Shown here piece by piece: positions 1 to 5,968 of a stretch of DNA of 16,948 nt (the stretch's first letter is position 1; every line of letters begins with the position of its first letter). The notes under the pieces are model-generated. The model saw only the letters and a list, made by a program, of their open reading frames with translations, searched no databases and was not told where the DNA came from. Source of the DNA: Lentisphaerota bacterium. GTDB taxonomy: Bacteria > Verrucomicrobiota > Kiritimatiellia > RFP12 > UBA1067. A program made the position numbers and the translations under genes. The stretch is from positions 1-16,948 of the forward strand of contig JALHET010000016.1 in the NCBI GenBank assembly GCA_022839525.1, read 5' to 3'.

Positions 1-1956
1 CGGATAATAGCTGGAGCCGTAGAAGCCGCAATAGGCGTACTCCTTGTCAAAGACATTGTCGATACCGCCGATCAAACGCAGTCCTTTCAGGAACTCCGGC
101 TCGTAGCGCAAAGCCAGATCAAGGGTGGCGTAAGCGTCAAGTTTTGTGGCCTGGTTGGCGAAGTCCGAACCTGAGGTTTGCGAAGAGACGTAACGGGCTG
201 TGCCGAGTGCGGCCAGACCGGACAGGATGTAGACTTCGCCGTTCACTGTCAGCATATGATCCGGGGTCAGTGGCATATCGTTATCCTTGTAGATGCCGTC
301 GGTGAAGCGGGAGTCGACCAAATCATAGGCGATACCGAAGCCGCCGACGTGCTCCCTTGACCAGCGCAGGGCCGTTTCCACTCCGCAGCGGCGCGTGTCG
401 TCCGGGGCGTTGAGGTTCATGTAGGTGACGGGGTTATAATAGATCTCGTCACTGGAACACATCTCGTATAAGGTGATGCCAGCGGTCCACTCCGTCAGGA
501 AGGTCATTTCGGCGCCGGTCTCGAGGCAGTAACCGGTTTCCGGTGTCAGGCTGGTGTTAGGGATGCCGGACCAGCTCACAGTCTCATCAATGAACGGGGC
601 GTGGTAATAACGGGATGCGCGCGCAAAAAGTTTGGCGTTTTCAACGGGCCGATACAGCAGTGCGGCTTCGTAAGCCTTTTCCGTCTGACTGTAGGAGGTC
701 GTGCCGGCATTGCTCGCGATGCGGTTATGGATGCGCTCAGCGCGTGCGCCGAGCGTTAACGAGAGGCTTTCTGTTAAGAAAAACTCATCTTGCGCATAGG
801 CTGACAGCGCAGAGCGGTCGAAATCCCAAGCAGTGGCAGAGGGCATACCTGAATATATGCTGCGGCTGTAGATGTCGGAAGTTTCATAACGCAGGTCAGT
901 GCCCAGTGTCAGGCGGTTGGCATGGTTGGCGATGTCGCTGTTATGCGTATAACGCGGGGTGAAGGCAAAGGCGTCAATCTCGTTTTCATTCTTGCTGCTG
1001 TAGCCTGTTCCGACGAAGCGCGCTTCGGCCTCGCGACGGGAGGCGGAGAGGTTGGCGTCGATGGTGCCGTTATCGCCGACAGGGGCGCCGCCGCCTAGGT
1101 TCAGGCCCCATGTCTCGAACCAGGCGCGGTCATTGGGTGTGGTGGTCTGGCGCGGGTCGTTTTTGAACTGACGCCAAGTGAGGGTGCCGGGCAGGCCATA
1201 TTCGCTGTCGTGATAAAATGTCGAAAGCGAGAGATGCTGTCCTTTTTCCCAGCGTTTAGCCACTGCGGCGTCCAGGTTCCATGATGTATAGTCGCCATTA
1301 TCGCGGTAACCGCCGGTTTTGTCCCAGTCCGCGCCCGCATAGTATGTCACCCCGTCTTCAAACGCGCCGGACTTACTGATGTGCGTGGCATAGGTGTCGT
1401 AAGACCCTACGGTGGCGGAGACGGTGGTGACGGGCATGGCCTCGACCGAAGTGTCGGTGATAATGTTTATGACGCCGGTTTCGGCGAAATCACCGTAGAG
1501 CACGGTTTGCGGCCCGCGGATCACCTCGATGCGCTTGACAGCATGGAGAGGGATGCGCATCAGGTTGGGCGCGGACATATCGGGGTTATTGAGCCGTTCG
1601 CCGTTGAGCAGGATCAGTACGCGGCCGTGGGCGCTTTCGCCGAAACCGCGTAACGCGACTGTGGCGGTGGCGGGGTTATCGGAGAAGTTTTTGACCGGTA
1701 GGCCGGCTTGTTTCTGCAGGACGTCGAGAATGTTCTGGTAGCCGGAACGCACGATATCCTCGGCAGTGACGATCTGCACGTTGGCCGGCATCTCGGACGC
1801 GGTGCGTCCGGTGCGGCTGGCCTGCACAATGATGGGCGGCAGATTGGTGGGGACAGGGGTGGGTGTCGGGGCTTCTTGCGCCTGAAGCGCGGAGGTTGCG
1901 AACAGGCACGCGGTCAAGGCGGCGGGCATGTTGCGGGAGAATGTCTGTGTCTGCAT
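1..1956 (-). CDS. btuB: TonB-dependent outer-membrane receptor, BtuB-like (3' end beyond window)
   Basis: Continuous reading frame of 652 codons from ATG at 1956-1954 to the window edge with no stop, so the last residues are missing. Residues 1-26 form a signal peptide (MQTQTFSRN, then a hydrophobic stretch ending ALQA). A Thr/Pro linker and a TonB-box-like segment PIIVQASR follow. The plug domain is at about 45-170 (VALRGFGES, ILLNGERLNN, IEVIRGPQTVLYGD, GVINIIT). The rest is a long beta-barrel with alternating aromatic residues and a late TonB-receptor motif, GIDNVFDKEYAY. A purine-rich Shine-Dalgarno (AGAGGA, 1965-1970) supports the start. The family imports siderophores, cobamides or sugars through the outer membrane using TonB energy. 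Cobalamin or another corrinoid is the best substrate guess because a cobalamin riboswitch precedes the gene. The receptor assignment is very secure; the substrate is inferred from regulation. Confidence 0.93.
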   Translation of the reverse strand, partial: MQTQTFSRNMPAALTACLFATSALQAQEAPTPTPVPTNLPPIIVQASRTGRTASEMPANVQIVTAEDIVRSGYQNILDVLQKQAGLPVKNFSDNPATATVALRGFGESAHGRVLILLNGERLNNPDMSAPNLMRIPLHAVKRIEVIRGPQTVLYGDFAETGVINIITDTSVEAMPVTTVSATVGSYDTYATHISKSGAFEDGVTYYAGADWDKTGGYRDNGDYTSWNLDAAVAKRWEKGQHLSLSTFYHDSEYGLPGTLTWRQFKNDPRQTTTPNDRAWFETWGLNLGGGAPVGDNGTIDANLSASRREAEARFVGTGYSSKNENEIDAFAFTPRYTHNSDIANHANRLTLGTDLRYETSDIYSRSIYSGMPSATAWDFDRSALSAYAQDEFFLTESLSLTLGARAERIHNRIASNAGTTSYSQTEKAYEAALLYRPVENAKLFARASRYYHAPFIDETVSWSGIPNTSLTPETGYCLETGAEMTFLTEWTAGITLYEMCSSDEIYYNPVTYMNLNAPDDTRRCGVETALRWSREHVGGFGIAYDLVDSRFTDGIYKDNDMPLTPDHMLTVNGEVYILSGLAALGTARYVSSQTSGSDFANQATKLDAYATLDLALRYEPEFLKGLRLIGGIDNVFDKEYAYCGFYGSSYYP

Positions 1957-2006
1957 CTTTCTTTTCCTCTGGCGGGAATGTGAAGCACAACCCTCACACA
2001 AGAGGC

Positions 2007-2051
2007 TTAACCGCGAGAGCGAAAGAAAGACCGGAAACAGCCGGACAACAA
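2007..2051 (-). other. Possible short leader ORF in the receptor 5' UTR
   Basis: A 14-codon frame starting TTG-TTG (LLSGCFRSFFRSRG, then TAA) lies 7-8 bases after a strong purine run, AGAGGAG (minus strand, about 2059-2065). The 10-base string TCCTCTGGCG (plus strand) at 2060-2069 recurs at 1965-1974 over the real receptor ribosome site. This could be a translated leader, or a decoy or alternative pairing partner in the riboswitch expression platform. The TTG start and small size make it weak. Confidence 0.15.
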
Positions 2052-2086
2052 ACTTTTGCTCCTCTGGCGCGAAGGAGTGCCGCAAA

Positions 2087-2229
2087 TTGCATCCGGCCCG
2101 TCTTCTGGCTTACGGCTTAACCTTGCCTCCGCCTTCTCTCCCTTTCGGGAAATGGCATATGGAGGCTCGTAGCCGATTACAGCGGCGCGACCGCGCCCGA
2201 TTCTCACGGGCTTCCGATAACCGGTGCAA
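2087..2229 (-). promoter_or_regulatory. Cobalamin (B12) riboswitch aptamer
   Basis: Read on the minus strand, the region carries the conserved cobalamin aptamer core. This includes GAAGCCCGTGAGAAT, GGGCGCGGTCGCGCCGCTG followed by TAA, and the B12 box AAGCCAGAAGACGGGCC (about 2095-2112). P1 is closed by TTGCACCGG (2221-2229) pairing with CCGGATGCAA (2087-2096), nine pairs with one bulged A. The aptamer ends about 130 nt before the receptor ATG. No stem followed by a T-run lies between them, so control at translation initiation (hiding the AGAGGA site) is more likely than a terminator switch; this is inference. CCTCT in the leader is complementary to AGAGG of the ribosome site. Confidence 0.95.
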
Positions 2230-2238
2230 ATTAATGAC

Positions 2239-2267
2239 AGTTTAGAGAAATCGGGTAGCGGAGTCAA
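2239..2267 (-). promoter_or_regulatory. Sigma70-type promoter for the riboswitch-receptor transcript
   Basis: On the minus strand a -35 TTGACT (2267-2262, 5 of 6 to consensus) and a -10 TAAACT (2244-2239, 4 of 6) are separated by exactly 17 bases. Transcription would begin near 2232, only a few bases before the P1 helix of the aptamer. That is where a riboswitch promoter should lie. Confidence 0.7.
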
Positions 2268-2313
2268 TAGGGAATCCCCACAGTTTTTCACGGCATCCTC
2301 CTTGTCTTACGGC

Positions 2314-2342
2314 GTGACAGTGGCGCGGGATTTTGGCATATT
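2314..2342 (+). promoter_or_regulatory. Candidate glgP promoter
   Basis: GTGACA (2314-2319, 5 of 6 to the -35 consensus), a 17-base spacer and CATATT (2337-2342, 4 of 6) precede an A/T run and the glgP ribosome site. Start of transcription would be near 2349. It lies back to back with the receptor promoter about 50 bases away. Assignment rests on pattern only. Confidence 0.3.
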
Positions 2343-2373
2343 AAAAAATATTTTTTTGTACACAAGGAGACCC

Positions 2374-4854
2374 ATGGCGACAAAGGCAGGAACACAGACG
2401 CGGAACCAAGACCGCCGCGTCGAAATGACCGTGGAGGGTTTGAGACTCGATTACGCTCGGCACCTTCGTTACACGCAGGTGAAGGAATTCGCTAACGCCT
2501 CCCTCCGCGATCACTACATGGCGTTCGCTTATTGTGTGCGCGACCGCATGATCGAGCGTTGGCTCGAGACACAGGCGTTGCATCGCGATCAGAACGTCAA
2601 GCGGGTCTATTATCTTTCCCTCGAATTCCTGATTGGGAGGTTGCTCGGAAACAATGTCATCAACCTCAAGATGGAATCAATGTGTAGCGAAGCGTTGGCC
2701 GATAAAGGCCTCGACTGGAATTCGCTGCGCGAGATCGAGGTCGATGCCGGTTTGGGTAACGGAGGTTTGGGGCGACTGGCGGCGTGTTTTCTGGACTCGA
2801 TGTCCACGCTCAACCTGCCTGCCATGGGTTACGGGTTGCGTTACGACTACGGGATCTTTAAGCAGCGCATTGTGGATGGTCAGCAGGTCGAGGAACCGGA
2901 TCATTGGCTCAAGGATGGGTGCCCGTGGGAAGTCGCCCGGCCAGAAAGCACTCAGGTCGTGCATTTCGGCGGCCATGTGGAGTGCATCAGCAACGGGCGT
3001 GTCGAGTGGCGTTGGGTCGGCACCAAGCAGGTGATGGGCGTGCCGTACGATTTACCTGTCGTCGGTTACAGCGACTCGGTGAACACGTTGCGGCTGTGGT
3101 CGGCCAAAGCCGATGACGAGTTCCACTTGGACGATTTCAACCAAGGTTCGTATGTGGAGGCGGTGGAGAACAAGGTGCTGGCCGAAAACCTCACAAAAGT
3201 GCTTTACCCGAACGACAACGTGCTGGCGGGAAAAGAGTTGCGCTTGAGGCAGCAGTATTTCTTCACCTCGTGTTCGATGCAGGACATCCTGCGCCGTTTC
3301 CGTTTGAAAAACAACGACTGGACACGGTTGCCCGAGAAAGTCTTTATCCAGCTCAACGAGACGCATCCGACGCTGATCATTCCCGAACTGATGCGCCTGC
3401 TGGTGGATCGCGAAGGTGTGGACTGGAATACGGCGTGGTCGATCACACGGGCGTGTACGGGCTATACGAACCATACGATTCTTCCCGAGGCGTTGGAAAA
3501 GTGGAGCGTTTCGCTGATGGAACGGCTGTTGCCGCGTCACCTGCAAATCATCTACGAAATCAACGGGCGTTTCCTCAGGCAGGTGGTCGCGATGTGGCCG
3601 GGTGACGTGGCCCGGTTGGCCCGCATGAGCATCATTGACGAGCGCGGCGAGCGTTCTGTGCGCATGTCGAACCTCGCGATTGTCGGCACGAGCGCGGTGA
3701 ACGGTGTGGCACACCTGCATACGGAAATCCTGAAACAATCGCTGTTCAAGGATTTCTACGAAATGTATCCCACACACTTCACCAACAAGACCAACGGTAT
3801 CACGCAACGCCGTTGGCTCCTAAAAGCCAATCCGCAGCTCGCTGCTCTGGTTACGGACGCGATTGGCCCTGGCTGGATCACCGAACTGAACGAGCTGAGG
3901 TCGCTTGAGAAATTCGCAGATGACACGTCCTTCCTCGATGCGTTCCGCAAGGTTAAGCAGTTTAACAAGGCGGCGTTGGCCGCGCACATCCGCTCTTCGG
4001 TGGGGATCGCGGTTTCGCCGGACTCGATTTTCGACGTGCAGGTCAAACGCCTGCATGAATACAAGCGCCAGTTGCTGCTGGCGCTCTACATCATCGTGCT
4101 GTACAACCGGATCGTGGCTGACCCGGCGTATGCCCCTCAGCCCAGGACCTTTATTTTCGCGGCAAAGGCCGCTCCGGGCTATACCATGGCGAAACTCATC
4201 ATCCGGCTGATCCACGGGATCGCGGATGTGGTGAACTTCAACCCGAACGTGAAGGACAAACTGAGCATAGTCTTTCTGCCCGATTACCGCGTATCGCTGG
4301 CGGAAAAGATCATCCCCGCCGCGAACGTCAGCGAACAGATCTCTCTGGCAGGGACCGAAGCTTCTGGCACCGGCAATATGAAACTGATGCTCAACGGCGC
4401 GCTCACGCTCGGGACCATGGACGGCGCGAACGTCGAGATTTACGAAGAGGTCGGCGAAGACAACATGTTCCTTTTCGGGTTGCGTGCGGAGCAAGTGAAA
4501 GAGTTGCGCCCAGTCTACTCGTCCCGCGCGATCTACCACGCCGACCCTGAAATCCGCCGTGCGATTGACATGATCCACCGCAATGTCTTTTGCCTGCTGA
4601 CGCCGGGGCTGTTCGACCCGATCATTCGGTCGCTGCTCGATTTCAACGACCACTACATGTTGCTGGCGGATTTGCGCGACTACATCGAGACGCAAGAAAA
4701 GGTTGAAGCGCTTTACCGGCAGCCGCACAAGTGGGACCGGAAAGCGCTCATCAATGTGGCGCGTTCCGGCAGGTTCTCGTCGGATCGCACGATCCGGGAA
4801 TATGTCCGCGATATTTGGCACATCGAACCGGTCAAAATCCCCCACACCAAATAA
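2374..4854 (+). CDS. glgP: Glycogen/maltodextrin phosphorylase (GT35)
   Basis: An 826-residue protein, the normal length for GT35 alpha-glucan phosphorylases. It releases glucose-1-phosphate from alpha-1,4-glucans in the cytoplasm, using pyridoxal phosphate. Family blocks run the whole length: VYYLSLEFLIGR, DAGLGNGGLGRLAACFLDS, MGYGLRYDYGIFKQ, EPDHWL, NETHPTLIIPELMRLL, YTNHTILPEALEKW, TNGIT, VKRLHEYKRQLL and the PLP site EASGTGNMK with the Schiff-base lysine at residue 670. The start is ATG 2374: an AAGGAG ribosome site ends at 2369 and family homology begins soon after. An in-frame extension back to 2224 would run into the riboswitch P1 helix and adds no family sequence. It stands alone, divergent from the receptor gene, and ends at TAA 4852-4854. 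No regulatory allosteric segment can be assigned by eye. Confidence 0.98.
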   Translation: MATKAGTQTRNQDRRVEMTVEGLRLDYARHLRYTQVKEFANASLRDHYMAFAYCVRDRMIERWLETQALHRDQNVKRVYYLSLEFLIGRLLGNNVINLKMESMCSEALADKGLDWNSLREIEVDAGLGNGGLGRLAACFLDSMSTLNLPAMGYGLRYDYGIFKQRIVDGQQVEEPDHWLKDGCPWEVARPESTQVVHFGGHVECISNGRVEWRWVGTKQVMGVPYDLPVVGYSDSVNTLRLWSAKADDEFHLDDFNQGSYVEAVENKVLAENLTKVLYPNDNVLAGKELRLRQQYFFTSCSMQDILRRFRLKNNDWTRLPEKVFIQLNETHPTLIIPELMRLLVDREGVDWNTAWSITRACTGYTNHTILPEALEKWSVSLMERLLPRHLQIIYEINGRFLRQVVAMWPGDVARLARMSIIDERGERSVRMSNLAIVGTSAVNGVAHLHTEILKQSLFKDFYEMYPTHFTNKTNGITQRRWLLKANPQLAALVTDAIGPGWITELNELRSLEKFADDTSFLDAFRKVKQFNKAALAAHIRSSVGIAVSPDSIFDVQVKRLHEYKRQLLLALYIIVLYNRIVADPAYAPQPRTFIFAAKAAPGYTMAKLIIRLIHGIADVVNFNPNVKDKLSIVFLPDYRVSLAEKIIPAANVSEQISLAGTEASGTGNMKLMLNGALTLGTMDGANVEIYEEVGEDNMFLFGLRAEQVKELRPVYSSRAIYHADPEIRRAIDMIHRNVFCLLTPGLFDPIIRSLLDFNDHYMLLADLRDYIETQEKVEALYRQPHKWDRKALINVARSGRFSSDRTIREYVRDIWHIEPVKIPHTK

Positions 4855-4870
4855 GGCGTCCCACTGCGCA

Positions 4871-4919
4871 GGCATGGTTTTCCCGCTTTTGACGCACCCG
4901 CGCAGCGGGTGTTCATGCC
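4871..4919 (+). other. Nested hairpin downstream of glgP
   Basis: Outer arms GGCATG (4871-4876) and CATGCC (4914-4919) enclose a perfect 7-bp hairpin CACCCGC-GCA-GCGGGTG (4895-4911). No T-run follows, so it is not a classical intrinsic terminator on the plus strand. It may be a transcript 3'-end-stabilising structure or a REP-like element for glgP. Only one copy is seen in the window. The rest of 4855-4976 shows nothing coding. Confidence 0.45.
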
Positions 4920-4976
4920 GTCTCATTGGGCAACGCGACGGTTGGCCAAAAAAATACAAAAAACACATCTTTGTTT

Positions 4977-5004
4977 TTGACTTTGTTGGCCATTCCGGTA
5001 TTCT
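4977..5004 (+). promoter_or_regulatory. Promoter of tRNA-Pro
   Basis: TTGACT (4977-4982, 5 of 6) and TATTCT (4999-5004, 4 of 6) are separated by 16 bases in an AT-rich stretch. The predicted start near 5011 leaves a leader of about 17 bases before the mature tRNA 5' end at 5028. Confidence 0.5.
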
Positions 5005-5027
5005 ATCGCCTGTTCTTTAACCATGTC

Positions 5028-5104
5028 CGGAGCGTAGCGCAGCCTGGTAGCGCGTTTGGTTCGGGACCAAAAGGTCGAGGGTTCAACTCCCTCCGCTCCG
5101 ACCA
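5028..5104 (+). tRNA. proK: tRNA-Pro, anticodon CGG
   Basis: A 77-base cloverleaf with a genome-encoded CCA tail (5102-5104). The acceptor stem pairs CGGAGCG (5028-5034) with CGCTCCG (5094-5100), and the discriminator base is A. The D-arm contains AGCCTGGTAGC. The anticodon stem TTTGG/CCAAA holds the loop TTCGGGA with anticodon CGG at 5062-5064, reading CCG. The T-arm is GAGGG-TTCAACT-CCCTC. It closely follows the bacterial tRNA-Pro(CGG) pattern. The symbol follows the E. coli name for this isoacceptor. Confidence 0.97.
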
Positions 5105-5153
5105 TCTTTAAGCAACTGGTAATCAACGAGTTGCAATGATTAAAATCAGAAAA

Positions 5154-5176
5154 CCAGCCTCCGGGCTGGCTTTTTG
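5154..5176 (+). terminator. Rho-independent terminator after tRNA-Pro
   Basis: Perfect 6-bp GC-rich stem CCAGCC/GGCTGG around loop TCCG (5154-5169), followed by CTTTTTG. It lies 50 bases past the tRNA. A second weaker stem, GCAACT...AGTTGC (5112-5134), lies between tRNA and terminator. Confidence 0.85.
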
Positions 5177-5204
5177 TTTGGATGTTTGACAATTCTTTGG
5201 AGGT

Positions 5205-5748
5205 TTACGAACCTTTTTCCCGTTCCGATCCGAGGCCGTTCAATTCTTTAACCAAAATGTCGAGGGCGAGCGTCTGTCTGATCGCAACCCCGTCGGCGAC
5301 CGCAAGTACATGCAGTCGCGCGCTCGCAGCCAAAACCAAACTCAACAAGATCGCGGGCGACGCGGCGTTGGGCAAGCGAACCGAGGAAATCGCTCAGGCC
5401 ATGCCCAGACGCCGCACACAATTTAGCCATGCCCACACCGCCTTCGCCAATGGCGTCTTAACCCGCTTCCCTGCGCGCATGCAGGTCCGTCATCCCAAGA
5501 CGACGGAAATGTGCGACGTCGGCCACGACATGGCATCGGACGTTCTCGACTCCGAGCGCGCTGCGCGGGGCGAGCCGGTAAGTCCCGCCGCACCAGAGCG
5601 CCACCGCCACCTATACGCTATCCCTCTCCACGACGGCTTGGCGCAATGTGTGCCCCGAGGGCTGCCGTGCCCCGAGATAGTGCCCGCCGTCGAGCATCGC
5701 GTCGAACCTCACGACATCCGTCTCCAGTTCAGACAATCTCCCATTGCC
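5205..5748 (-). pseudogene. Decayed DUF4338/IS-transposase-like gene
   Basis: No intact gene fits this stretch. On the minus strand one frame gives HYLGARQPSGHTLRQAVVER, then a TAG at 5613-5611, then VAVALWCGGTYRLAPRS. This resembles the HYLGxxxPVGxxLRY and AxxLxPRDRxIGW core of DUF4338 (DruA-like) proteins that accompany or fuse to insertion-sequence transposases. The same frame has a second stop (TAA 5460-5458). It continues as MAKLCAASGHGLSDFLGSLA, like the transposase-associated region, and stops at 5250. A shifted frame carries LHVLAVADGVAIRQTLALD and ends at TAA 5207-5205. Two internal stops, at least one frameshift and missing blocks indicate a relic. The identification rests on remembered motif patterns, so the family name is tentative; the broken state is clear. 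Confidence 0.42.
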
Positions 5749-5968
5749 TAAACACTCCTAAAAGAAAAAGCCGTGCTTATAAAAAATAGTTATGACTTTT
5801 TCATGATCGACTGCTTATGCTTGCTTTTTTGGCATGACTCGTGACAATATTTCTTGTGCTGGGAAGCATTTGTGCGAACGGTTCTTTCTTATGCACGCCG
5901 GACGGCGCAGGACAGGCTCCAAGAAACGGGGTAAGTCCAAATCAAAGGAAAGTACAGGTTATGACATT
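5749..5968 (+). promoter_or_regulatory. Leader region of the LamG/DUF6067 cluster
   Basis: AT-rich, non-coding by appearance, and the only space where a promoter for the downstream plus-strand cluster can lie. One weak sigma70-like pair is ATGACT (5792-5797) and TATGCT (5816-5821) with an 18-base spacer. Another is TTGCTT (5821-5826) with CAATAT (5845-5850). Neither is convincing. Purine runs AAAGGAAAG (5944-5952) and CAGG (5955-5958) precede the ATG at 5969. No riboswitch or operator palindrome was recognised. Confidence 0.25.

Noticed and set aside
2321..2338. Sigma54-like TGGC...GGCA upstream of glgP
   Set aside because: The GG and GC doublets are 12 bases apart instead of 10, which sigma54 promoters do not tolerate.
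2224..2373. In-frame N-terminal extension of glgP
   Set aside because: It overlaps the riboswitch P1 arm and the receptor promoter and has no family sequence, while ATG 2374 has a good ribosome site.
4923..5192. Minus-strand 89-codon ORF and a plus-strand ORF across the tRNA
   Set aside because: Both are translations of the tRNA gene, a well-known source of spurious ORFs (GVEPSTFWSRTKRATRLRYAP-type, shared by many genomes).
5182..5751. Plus-strand 189-codon ORF
   Set aside because: Composition is odd (rich in Arg, Pro, Ala, His) and the minus strand carries IS-like motifs in broken frames, so this is a shadow of the relic.
5834..5968. 45-codon N-terminal extension of the LamG protein
   Set aside because: It would place a textbook signal peptide inside the protein; the extension is basic and low in similarity to anything known.
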